A DNA stretch of 64,000 nucleotides from Saccharina japonica (Eukaryota; Sar; Phaeophyceae; Laminariales; Laminariaceae): NCBI GenBank assembly GCA_008828725.1, contig MEHQ01000451.1, positions 62,001 to 126,000 of the forward strand, in the 5' to 3' direction. Each line of letters opens with the position of its first letter. The first letter of the stretch is position 1. Below, one piece after another: positions 57,101 to 64,000 of the stretch. The position numbers were made by a program, and so were the translations under genes. Below the pieces are notes generated by a model, which saw only the letters and a list, made by a program, of their open reading frames with translations, did not search any database and was not told where the DNA came from.

Positions 57101-57444
57101 TTAGGTCATGTCAAAACGTCGGGAGAGTATTGACAGGGAACCAAAGAATCGAAGAAACGAACGTTCGCATGTCTTGTTTCGCTGGCACCACCTACTGAGA
57201 TATACTTACGAGTAAGCCCCCGCCTAAGGTTTTTCATGCGATGAATGCACAGGAATATTTTGTGAGGCACACAGGAAACGGCGAGACGCGCAGCAAGAAG
57301 TGCGCACACAACGTTACGGGTGCATGAAAGACAGCGGGCGCAGAAACCGCCTGCGATAAACTTCTGCGCGAGCTGATCCGATATCCGTCGCTCTTACCTG
57401 GCTCTCTCCAACGCTGCCCCACCAAGAATGGGCCGGGTTATTAT
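33748..57444 (-). CDS. Peroxidase-like / DOMON / cytochrome b561 / cytochrome b5 / FAD-NAD(P) reductase fusion (28 exons, 5' incomplete)
   Basis: Exons in transcript order: 57444-57398, 56724-56651, 56175-55773, 55482-55363, 55020-54661, 54375-54180, 53036-52840, 52429-52209, 50850-50633, 49762-49642, 49105-48864, 47336-47185, 46656-46556, 46346-46215, 46000-45839, 45652-45551, 44950-44798, 44205-44014, 43631-42774, 41485-41414, 40520-40461, 39950-39777, 39184-39070, 37814-37778, 37460-37355, 36606-35338, 34825-34610, 33843-33748 (TAG). Every junction keeps frame except 50633 to 49762, where a DOMON segment is missing. About 2,060 residues are visible. The layout implies electrons pass from cytosolic NAD(P)H through FAD, b5 and b561 haems to an outer acceptor, as in dual oxidases or ferric reductases. 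Start codon and signal peptide were not found. Domain order is secure; individual weak splice sites (45839, 46000, 41485, 50633) are less so. Confidence 0.85.
35338..36606 (-). CDS. 423-residue low-complexity insertion inside the NAD(P) lobe
   Basis: One 1,269 bp exon placed between the LEVTVIISGD strand and the GRPPTKLS segment of the nucleotide-binding domain. Apart from its first ~20 residues it is Gly/Ser/Arg/Asp-rich (for example GGGDLESGGGGSIKLL, SSGEETEPAATPAAERPSES) with no recognised domain. Phase 0 at both ends, so skipping it would keep frame but remove the ISGD strand. Confidence 0.8.
38912..38924 (+). repeat. Homopolymer run of 13 G in an intron
   Basis: G-run in the intron between the GTGVNP exon and the 37 bp exon of the minus-strand gene. 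Confidence 0.7.
39777..41485 (-). CDS. FAD-binding domain of the reductase (3 exons)
   Basis: Exons 41485-41414 (GDRPVYKFVFACPGRAAAL), 40520-40461 (VDTMKGVCHFRMRAAKEAGM) and 39950-39777 (TVVQRSYNAFAVRVQG, then LCIEMRIRLYPDGPMSNLLS) are all phase 0 and join in frame. The RSY(T/N) flavin motif and the YPxGxMS segment, typical of the cytochrome b5 reductase / nitrate reductase type, are clear. The usual GQH motif is replaced by GVCHF. The intron from 41413 to 40521 contains an A/C-rich low-complexity stretch. Confidence 0.82.
41190..41390. repeat. A/C-rich low-complexity tract in an intron
   Basis: Strongly strand-asymmetric CACA/AAAC-rich sequence in the intron between exons 41485-41414 and 40520-40461. 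Open frames here on both strands (Thr/Asn/Lys/His-rich on plus, Leu/Val/Cys-rich on minus) reflect composition. Confidence 0.65.
42774..43631 (-). CDS. 286-residue low-complexity linker exon
   Basis: Single 858 bp exon. It begins with the end of the b5 domain (VALEIARSLVVGYIEEEDD), runs through an acidic patch, long Ser/Arg-rich and Gly-Ser tracts (SSGSGSGSGSD) and a basic region, and ends KPVELDHPVVMHTTSSFNTK, the likely first strand of the flavin domain. The composition predicts disorder and many phosphorylatable serines, so it may be a regulatory tether between b5 and the reductase. The antisense frame is open by composition only. Confidence 0.8.
44014..44950 (-). CDS. Cytochrome b5 haem-binding domain
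   Basis: Exon 44950-44798 ends LPLYTMQEFNDK, and exon 44205-44014 continues VLNGRSWVIIDGAVLDVSSF, RRHPGGARVL and MGTDVTSEIIGG. The HPGG histidine and the downstream NPHTHSD histidine are the expected haem ligands, and the family's tail (A..I...LVVG) follows across the next junction in VALEIARSLVVGYI. The acidic segment MVELVNEEFSEEALKNEIED lies just before the domain. It is placed between the membrane core and the flavin domain, where it would relay electrons. Confidence 0.93.
45551..49105 (-). CDS. Cytochrome b561 transmembrane core
   Basis: Six hydrophobic segments span exons 49105-48864, 47336-47185, 46656-46556, 46346-46215, 46000-45839 and 45652-45551. The four haem-ligand histidines of the b561 family are in place: ALHGALLLVAW, WWEVHEDSM, NSSHAKWG and KHFHIYSGW. 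Between them lie GAIVLQIVTGWARARA and FAYSAGLAQCYRGLAL. The family carries two b haems and moves one electron at a time across a membrane. The last helix (NIVFPIWIGLVPLFFFILEV) is followed by RKQFRRYFKK, which suggests the cytosolic side. Exon 46000-45839 has a weak acceptor and donor but fits in frame. Confidence 0.87.
48215..48363 (+). repeat. Dispersed repeat family 4, copy 2
   Basis: Partner of 16304-16452; lies in the intron before the DOMON/b561 exon, antisense to that gene's transcription. Confidence 0.75.
48793..48839 (+). repeat. 12 bp minisatellite, four units
   Basis: TGCCATTGAGGG repeated three times exactly, then a fourth unit with one change (TGTCATTGAGG). It lies about 25 bp downstream of the donor site at 48863, inside the minus-strand gene's intron. 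Confidence 0.85.
48864..49762 (-). CDS. Second half of a DOMON domain leading into b561 helix 1
   Basis: Exon 49762-49642 encodes DQPPYDDEDADGLIVTSTQY and DGDWTSVTFARWSTGDDRS. Exon 49105-48864 continues DYSLTNDTAEGKDTPVVYAW and IHTKDQRGSVMLDF. This matches the DOMON pattern (P..D..QD, a T.V.F.R..TGD strand pair, a [VI][VI]xAW strand, H...RG). DOMON domains bind haem or sugar and pair with b561 in plant and animal CYBDOM proteins. The exon then runs into the helix YYALHGALLLVAWLIVAPYG, where the histidine is the first b561 haem ligand. Confidence 0.8.
49763..50632 (-). other. Unresolved interval where the first half of the DOMON domain should be
   Basis: The next exon (49762-49642) starts in the middle of a DOMON domain and needs two bases from an upstream exon, so at least one exon is expected here. 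The only coding-like open stretch I see on this strand is about 50361-50195 (contains LEAMKAQLDEEHHNL and NVDDTNEVITIRWP), which is not obviously DOMON. The interval also holds the hairpin at 50048-50106. Confidence 0.5.
50031..50123. repeat. Long hairpin (20 bp perfect arms, extended imperfect stem)
   Basis: AGTCCCGTTTTGGGGACAAA at 50048-50067 is exactly reverse-complemented at 50087-50106, with a 19 bp loop. Outside these arms, AACCCTTTTA (50031-50040) faces TATAAGGGCT (50114-50123), extending the stem imperfectly to about 93 bp. A direct repeat GCTAAGATAAGGGTAGTT follows (50121 and 50154). This looks like a small MITE or a foldback RNA precursor. Confidence 0.8.
50633..50850 (-). CDS. Membrane-anchor exon after the peroxidase-like domain
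   Basis: The acceptor AAAG gives T, which completes the glycine codon split at 52209 (ADG-TSDLTS). A strong helix VVSILPPLLLLSLSILSVAP then LLCLLI is followed by KQNRPSDSEGK, basic and polar, suggesting an outside-to-inside crossing. The 3' end is uncertain: GTGGGT at 50632 leaves phase 1, which does not fit the next recognised exon (needs phase 2). Confidence 0.7.
52209..57444 (-). CDS. Animal haem peroxidase-like domain (8 exons, ~540 residues)
   Basis: Family landmarks appear in the right order: DNNPAHSWWGSVGES, YPDRVSTPPEEDRPTPREIL, LFVGWGLLVGYDIFLN, CDD...GPISFNRSQ, YIDLDWLYG, LLQREHNR, YQICRQWTISVFQHI, VVFSTVANPAFYSALPP, IDIQRGRDHGIPSYND and a final LSDLILDNS. Total length matches the family. 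The fold-defining RGRDHG, REHN and YG segments are kept. By alignment, however, the distal histidine (FxDHD position) is tyrosine in VGYDI, and the proximal histidine (RxGHS position) is tyrosine in AFYS. The arginine of the distal pocket is kept (DQRPTR), but the ester-forming glutamate position is arginine. It is therefore probably a pseudo-peroxidase with a binding or acceptor role; I cannot tell whether haem is still bound. Confidence 0.9.
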
Positions 57445-60400
57445 CTGCAATAGCAGCCAGGTGTTTGACGCGAGACGCCGGACAGTCCGAATGGGGAGGG
57501 CGGGGAGGGGGGTGTGGAGAGGTGAGAAGAACTTCATAACATTTGTGAATATCGAAGCCGCTCGATAGTGTTGATGCGTCAGCGTCGCACAGGGAAGCGT
57601 AACCAGGGACGCAAGCCGGATCTTGTGAGTCCGGCAAAGCTATCCGTCGCTTGCGTTCCACCTCCTGTGTTCGACAAGGATTTGGTCCGTACCCGTTTAA
57701 AGTTACTACAATTTGTTCGGGGAAGTTGAAGCAGGGAATTCCAACGCGCACAACCGGAACCGGCAGGTCTTGTGTTGCATCGGATGTTAAGTGCCTGGTA
57801 CAAAGTGCATTTACTCGAGACGGAACCAAGTTCGGACCTCCTTATGCTGGTTTCGGCATTCTCATAAAGCATTGGTGGGACCTTGAAAGAACAGAGCGCC
57901 TAGTGAATGGCGGTGTTTCCCATACTCGCATATATACAAGTTACGTTTCCCTCGCGAAAATAGTATATTTTTGTCGCCTTGAAACTACAGTTGGTTTGGA
58001 ACGACGTAATAGGTGCGGAGCATCTTATCATGCTCTTTTGGGGTATCGGAAACAGATATACATAGGCAGTCTACAGGTATACATACGTGTACGTATCTGT
58101 GCTAGTCCCCCCTTCCAGTCAATCTCTACCCTACGCCCACGCGACACCGTCCTACTTTAGAGAACGCCATCCATCATGACGGGAAATTCCAAACGTGCTA
58201 TAGGCATCTCTTCGTGCCCTCGACGTTCCGATGGCGCGCACAACTACATTACTGTAGAGCGTTGTCGCCAACACATAGCGCGAATCCGCGACGATGGGCC
58301 ATCGCTCCCCTACACAAAAACGCTGTCGGCATAAGACAAATCCCTGCCCACACCTATCGAGTTTTCGATCACCTTTTGATGCAAGCATTTATTGTACGTC
58401 ACAGTGTTGTCGCACGGCAAGAAAATCATAAAATAATTACAAGGAGGGGCCTTCGAGCCGGGTCTAGATTGTACGCTCGTAGCTACGGAAATATTCGATG
58501 TATTTTGATCGAGAAAAAACAATGCATGGTATGTATGTGATCCCGTGATTTGCGACAAACGAAAGTTGGCTTCAGGAGCTACGTAGGTAGTCAGCAGAGC
58601 TCGTGTATCGCTGGAGTCCCACGTCGGGAAAGCGTGAGGCCAGCTGACCGGACAGCAACGTACCTGGTGAATGTCAACCACCTGGCAGCCATGTGGCAGC
58701 TGACAAGCAATTTACGTCACATTTAGTCTGCCCAGCTACCAATAGTAGTTCGAAAGCGGGGGGAAGGGGCTATATACGTGATGAGAAAATTCCTCAGTGT
58801 CAACTTGAGTTTACATGCCATAGGAATATCTTAATCGAAGCCTATGTTTTTGTCTGGCTATCTCCTACATGTCTGATCATACGAGTACTCATATACCAGG
58901 TATGTATCTTGACGTTTTGTCCGATCCTTATTATTTGGTTTTGATATTTAGCTCCGCCCATTTTTCACTCCAAACTCAAACTCGTTGCGTAAAGGAGATA
59001 TCAACAGGATAGCATACCCTAACATATACAAATAATCCCGAATTACATACATATGTATCGAGACAAGCAAGCGGCAGAGAACCGATGGTAAAATGTGAAC
59101 TAGCATAAGTCAAGTGTGGTTAATGTTAGAATCGGCGTCTGGTGTGGTACAGAACGGGACATCTAATAAGAAACAGGAAATATAGTCCAGGCTGGATTTC
59201 TTATTTGAGAGAGGGTGCTTTCTATACACCAAATTACAGACAACGACTCCCGAATTTCTTATTTTTCCTCTCTAGATATCAGCCTGGCTTTTTTAGTAGA
59301 CTGTTTCTTACTATTAATAGGTGTCCTGTACTGTACTTCTAGTTGTTTACGTGCTGCTGGTGTTCTACCTAGCAATAGTGTATCGTACAGTAGTGTGCAC
59401 GCTAGAGACAAGCTTCGAACCGCCTTTTAGCTTGCTAGCGGTAGGTGTCCGCACGAGGTGTGCGGGGCGGCTGCTGAGTAACAGTAGACAGTCCATCGGG
59501 GTTAGCCGACGGAATGCATGAGCTTCAGCTCCGAACAAATACAGTATGTTTGATGACGCTCCCGGATCAGGAAATGGGGGCAGATATGATAGATAGTAAA
59601 TAATATCATATGAACAACCATCCTCGATCAACTCGGCAAAATGCCCGTTCTACGGCACGATGTACCGCCGGAGCCATTGTGCTGATCGACCCTCAGCAAA
59701 GTTCCTTGGCACTTACCCGTGGGCATTGATACTTGTTCGCGCCACGTTAGCAAGTATGTGGTACTGCTAGGCATATGTCCCAGTCCCCAAGAAGGCTTCA
59801 TCATGCGTTCTCCACTCAACTCGTGTTTGTGTGTGGCTGGCTCTCAGAATACCGAAGGAGGGTCGCGATGTCAAGCGCGTGGTGAAAACAGTCGCCGCGC
59901 CGCAAATCATCCGTTTTGGACGCCTACGTAAGACGTTATAACACCAGGTACCAGGTACCAGGTAGTATGCAGCGGTCGCTAGGAACTCGCGCAGCAGGAT
60001 GTTTACAAACGTGGTCAATGTGTGTGCGTTGGTGGATGATAGAAAAAAGTGGGAGTAGTTGGTGGTGTCTCATCGCCACTGCTGTAATCTGTTCTTGTTG
60101 AATGTTGAGCGACAAATGTCGTTTGTAACTACTGGTATCACCCCTACCCCCCCTTATACTTTATATCACCCGTGAGTGGTGAACAATCTGAAACGCCGAA
60201 CGACCAATCATTTTATGACCGGGGGTTCGTTGCATACCACACCCCGACAGTAGTATACCACCCCGGGTGAACAAAATCCCGAAGCAAAAATATAATCGCC
60301 GGGGGTGTGATATACAATGCCATATATGGTAAAAAACACAGCATAAACGAAAGTTCTAGAGTGTATGTGTGATACCATCGGTTCTACAGCGTGCTGCCGT

Positions 60401-60515
60401 GTTTCGGGAATTATGCGTGCATCCTGTTGACGTCATCTATAACACAGTACTACTGTAGTGCAACCACCGGAAGCATCGATTATAGTTCTTCCTCCTGCCC
60501 TGCTCTACCGGAAGC

Positions 60516-60543
60516 ATGGGTGCCGGCGAATGCCGGCACCCAT
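60516..60543. repeat. Perfect 12 bp GC-rich stem with 4-base loop
   Basis: ATGGGTGCCGGC, loop GAAT, GCCGGCACCCAT. It sits just after a second copy of ACCGGAAGCAT (the first near 60466). It resembles a terminator-like or foldback structure, but no transcript is known here. Confidence 0.75.
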
Positions 60544-60640
60544 GTGAAGCCCTTGTATTATATATTATATTGTTATTTCGTTATTATAGCAAATATATGT
60601 TTGCCCTCCGGCAAGGTATCGTATGACTTGCATGTATATA

Positions 60641-60670
60641 TTATAGTGTATTATAGTGTATTATAGTGTA
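60641..60670 (+). repeat. 10 bp microsatellite TTATAGTGTA x3
   Basis: Three exact tandem copies of TTATAGTGTA. Confidence 0.85.
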
Positions 60671-61340
60671 AGATGATACTCTAAAGAGTGTGGTAGTGTC
60701 TCTTCCATCACTCATTCTGAACGAACAAATATCCCACATTCCGTTCGTGGAGGCAATGCAGTATACAGCGTGTAGTATGCAGACATATATATGACGGCAT
60801 CACAGTCGCCACAGTATATACCACGCGAGAGCGTGAGTTAGCAAAATTCGATGAGAATCGACCAGCGTTGGGAAGGCTGAACCCTCTGCGCGATAAAAAT
60901 CAAGGCAAGGACCGTAGTGGGGGAGGAGGGAGAAGAGCCTACTTTGTGACCCCGGATCTGAGTTACGACTATTAATAGGGAGGGAGAGAGACAGAAGTGC
61001 GAAGATAATAAATGGGATGGAAAAAACAAACAAAAACAAAACAGACGCTTCGCTCACGAAAGGAAGAAAACAAAATGCGAGTGAAGCGGACAGAGAGGTC
61101 CATGATTGCAGTTGCAAACTATTAATAGCGAATTGCACAGGTCAACAGATCCTACGAATACGTTTGTTTGTTTTTTTGGTAGGCCTGGCAGATTCCGATG
61201 TGTTCGTTCGTTTTGAGAGCACAGCGAGCCGTATAAAAGCTCGACACCATGCCACGGCTCTCACCAACGGTGTTTGCTGGCTCGCGTTGTCGCGCTCTGA
61301 TCGGCACGTAGTTGTTTTTCTGCTTCGTGCAGGGCTGATG

Positions 61341-61372
61341 GGCTGTGCTGTGCTGTGCTGTGCTGTGCTGTG
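61341..61372 (+). repeat. 5 bp repeat (GCTGT)n
   Basis: Six or so tandem GCTGT units without interruption. Confidence 0.85.
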
Positions 61373-62569
61373 ATATGCTTGCGGTGGTTTCTTGACGACA
61401 ACATTATCGTATATACGTACAAAAACAAAAAACGTTAGAAAGAGAAAGAGAAAGATTATTAGGAATCGGGAACCGATATAAGAATAATCTGTAGTTTGTT
61501 GTTCTAGAGAGAATTCGGCGCCATGATTCATATTCTTTGGCTGTGTACGAAGTACGTAGCTCACTTCGATAGCAGCAGCTGGTATTGTTTGGTTGGTCGC
61601 GCTTGTGGGAATGCCAAGTGGATACCGCACGGAACGGTGCTGGCAGACTGGTAGCACACGCGAACAGACAGGGCTGTTGTTTACAACTTGACGACAGCGG
61701 TCGCTCTCTGGACCAGATAATTCGTGATGTTTTCGTGATTCTCGAGTTCATCGCTAGACGGCGAATCGGGGAATTGGCGAGAGCAAAAAACAATAAACAA
61801 AAAACCAAAACGGAATGAAAAAAGGAAAATAAGGGTCGCCGGCAAGTAACAATACAATAATAAGGATGATATCCAAATCGGCAGAAAAGCAAGTACTCGA
61901 GAATCGATCTTGAAACAATAATTTCCCGATCGGCAATCACGGGCTGAGGAGGGCTGGGGGGTGGGAGAATATACCGAGCGAGACAGCTCAGGCTTGGAAT
62001 ATCTTAGTGTACACCATGATATGTATCTAATTGACTTGTTTTGCACATCGACATTTATTCGTTTCTCTTCCGGCCGGGGCTGTTTTTTCGTGATCTCGGC
62101 CGCGGGGCGCGCAGGAGGCCGGCGTCTACACACGCCTCAAGTCTGCAATGGCCACGGCCGAGGTCCGTGGCGCGTGCTCTGGGCGTTCACACTCGTGAAA
62201 ACTGATAACTAACTGCGAATTATATATATACTAATTATTAAAGCAAGAAGATTCTCGTAGGGAATTGTTCCAGGTATTTTATATAACAAGCATCATGTGG
62301 ATATAAGAGAAGGCAGTCGACTATAGTTTTCCTTTGGCGGCGTCTATACGGCGACACCACCCACCAGTCGGGGGGTCGGTGCGATGGCTCGCGGTTTGGC
62401 CGCCAGTGCGCATCTTCGCTGTAAAACTGCTGTATCTTGAGGCGGGTACTATAATGAAACATTAACATTGACATTAAATAGTAGTAATACGTACATGAGT
62501 GAGAAATATTAACTGATCGCCCAGTAAGATCTTCAAGGGTTGGGCTGTTCGCTAGATACGGGCGTAGAC

Positions 62570-62621
62570 CCAACCCTAATCCTAACCCTGACCCTAACCC
62601 TGACCCCAAACCGGACCCTAA
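62570..62621 (+). repeat. Degenerate telomere-like tract
   Basis: CCCAACCCTAATCCTAACCC and continuing CCTGACCC / CCTAACC variants. A CCCAACCCT at its left edge can pair with AGGGTTGGG at about 62536, giving a hairpin. Confidence 0.65.
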
Positions 62622-62842
62622 CCGGTCCTAAAACGGGCGAAAAACGCGGCTGCGCCGCGTTCGTGGTCTGTTTGTTATTCCGAACCTGTACACCACGATT
62701 TACCCCCTCACACTACGTACGAGTATACTGTCAATAGTAACCGTAAATGTCTCGAAAACGCAGGCAGGCGCCTTCACCGGTTTTAACCCACGAAGCGTAC
62801 CAGATACATACCAGGTAAAGTTTACCAACTATATTATGATTT

Positions 62843-63268
62843 TGTGGTCGAGATCGAGTTTAAAAGACTAAAACTCTTGTAGCGTAAGTTGATCGACATT
62901 TTCAGTCTACTTTCCCTGCAATTGCGTCGCAGGCAGGGCGTGAGATTCTGAAGAGTGAGGTCGGTGGTTCGATCCTCTCATTCATCCCTTAAAAAGGAAA
63001 AAATGGGCAATATCTCATGTTCAAGAACCTGTAAACTCACTCACTTAAAAAAAAACCAGAAAGGAACGATGAGGGCAATGCAATCATTGCATACTGAGTC
63101 CAGTACCGAAAAGTCGGAGGTGAAACTTGGATACTCAGAGTCTCCTCGGGGTTCCTGACTTATCCGAAGATATAAGTCTGGTTTAGTGTGGGAGAATGTG
63201 GTGGAAATCGAGTTTAAAAGGCCAAAACTCTTGTAGCGTAAGTTGATCGACAATTTGAGTCTACTTTC
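62843..63268 (+). repeat. Pair of ~70 bp direct repeats, 355 bp apart
   Basis: Copies at 62843-62912 and 63198-63268 share GTGGT.GA.ATCGAGTTTAA, AAGxCxAAAACTCTTGTAGC and GTAAGTTGATCGACA, then 'AGTCTACTTTC'. The second stops exactly where the transposon-like sequence begins. A GGTTCGATCC word at about 62971 resembles a pol III B box, but the surrounding stems do not form a proper tRNA. Candidates are a tandem unit, a SINE or a small terminal-repeat retroelement. Confidence 0.7.
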
Positions 63269-64000
63269 TAGGGCTGTGAGTCGGCACGACTTAAGTCGCC
63301 GACTAGTGATTAGTCGGACTAATAGTCAGTCGTGAAACGGAGGTGCCGACTTTCCGACTTATTGGGTTTCCTTAACTGTAGGAAGGCTTTTTTAATGCGG
63401 GGTACAGCTTTTAACGTGAGTTGCTGGGGGCTGCGGATACCCTCCCATGCCCTGTGATACTGCAGCGCACAGCGGGAGATCCACACACACACACACATGG
63501 CCGAGCAGCCCATCTCTCTCGACGGTGCCGACGGCGTCAGCCCTGGTGCACCCAATGCCAACGCTGAGGGCGGAGATCCCGTCGGCGAAGTTGTGGCCAT
63601 TATCGGCCCGCGGACCACCTTGGCGAGTGCACGCGACCTCGAAACGGTGCTCTACCGCGTCAAGCACGAGCAGAGGCGCAGCAAGCCGCTCAGATCCAAC
63701 AACCCGCTGTGGAATTTTTTCATGATCTACCTATAATCGGTGGTTTAGGACTTGCCGTCGTCATCGACGCGCGTGTTTCGCGCAACGTTGGGAGATACGT
63801 TCATAAACGAATAACATCATGGAGGGATCCAAGACCTTTTTTCTGGGGATAATTTTTGCACCGCTATCTTGGTGATGAGTTCGCTTTTTCGCTTGTATCC
63901 CCGCCAGGTAGTATTGCGACTCAAACAATTGCTGTCACGTCCCTCTAGTCCGGGGTAGATCCACCTGGCACATGCGTTGTACTTCTCGTTTTTAGTGAAT
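63269..64000 (+). mobile_element. Left end of a probable hAT-type DNA transposon (cut by the window)
   Basis: Begins TAGGGCTGTGAGTCGGCACG, the kind of terminal sequence common in hAT elements, followed by subterminal GACTA/TAGTC words. It interrupts the second copy of the 70 bp repeat after CTACTTTC, which would be the 8 bp target duplication. A frame at 63497-63736 (ATG, MAEQPISLDGADGVS) ends LRSNNPLWNFFMIYL, reminiscent of the BED-finger start (xxVWxxF) of hAT transposases; it stops at 63734-63736, so an intron or decay is needed. The right end is outside the window. Confidence 0.55.

Larger units (their letters stand above)
57445..63268. other. Upstream flank of the minus-strand gene; no further exon recognised
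   Basis: The first exon(s), signal peptide and promoter of the fusion gene should lie here or in 57445-58700, but I could not identify them. Contents are: AT-rich DNA, an ACCAGGTACCAGGTACCAGGT cluster at about 59944, the hairpin at 60516-60543, a 10 bp repeat (60641-60670), a CTGTG repeat (61341-61372), telomere-like words (62570-62621) and the ~70 bp repeat pair at 62843 and 63198. Confidence 0.5.

Noticed and set aside
62940-62985. Possible tRNA or SINE head with B-box-like GGTTCGATCC
   Set aside because: The T-arm stem does not pair properly and no D-arm or anticodon arm could be drawn; kept only as a note on the repeat.
1-64000. CRISPR arrays, bacterial operons or an integrated viral genome
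   Set aside because: No regularly spaced repeats, no dense intron-less gene blocks and no viral structural or replication gene were recognised on either strand.

Overview
This window looks like nuclear DNA of a multicellular stramenopile, most likely a brown alga of the Ectocarpus type. That assignment is an inference. It rests on two long, many-intron genes with GT-AG introns (one GC-AG), a cell-surface protein with polymorphic-outer-membrane-protein (Pmp) repeats plus a multi-pass C-terminus of a kind I associate with brown algae, and short telomere-like TTAGGG tracts inside repeat-rich non-coding DNA. There are no bacterial-style operons, rRNA, convincing tRNA or CRISPR arrays. Most of the window is intron or intergenic DNA with many old, diverged repeats.

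Two genes are supported; they converge on an 8.9 kb intergenic gap. (1) A plus-strand gene (3954-24882, 5' end not found) has eight phase-consistent exons. They encode Pmp repeats, a cysteine-rich module and a C-terminal bundle of membrane helices ending at a TGA at 24880-24882. Three small Pmp exons (84, 84 and 81 bp) and their flanking introns are visibly duplicated. Its introns hold three copies of a ~100 bp repeat, a 160 bp tandem repeat, a CTG-rich tract and a 1.4 kb array of degenerate palindromes.

(2) A minus-strand gene (57444 down to 33748, 5' end and one internal stretch not found) could be chained through 28 exons, about 6.2 kb of coding sequence or 2,060 residues. In order it encodes an animal-type haem peroxidase-like domain (both haem-pocket histidines replaced by tyrosine), a membrane helix, the second half of a DOMON domain, a cytochrome b561 core with all four haem histidines, a cytochrome b5 domain, a 286-residue low-complexity linker, and an FAD/NAD(P)-binding reductase whose nucleotide lobe is interrupted by a 423-residue low-complexity insertion. 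The inferred job is transmembrane electron transfer: cytosolic NAD(P)H to FAD to b5 to b561 to an outer DOMON or peroxidase-like acceptor. It is laid out like a dual oxidase but with a DOMON-b561 core in place of the NOX core. This is the most notable item in the window.

The right end (63269-64000) holds the start of a probable hAT DNA transposon inserted inside one of two copies of a ~70 bp repeat. Positions 1-3953, 24883-33747 and 57445-63268 contain no gene that I can support, only repeats, hairpins, T-rich tracts and telomere-like motifs.
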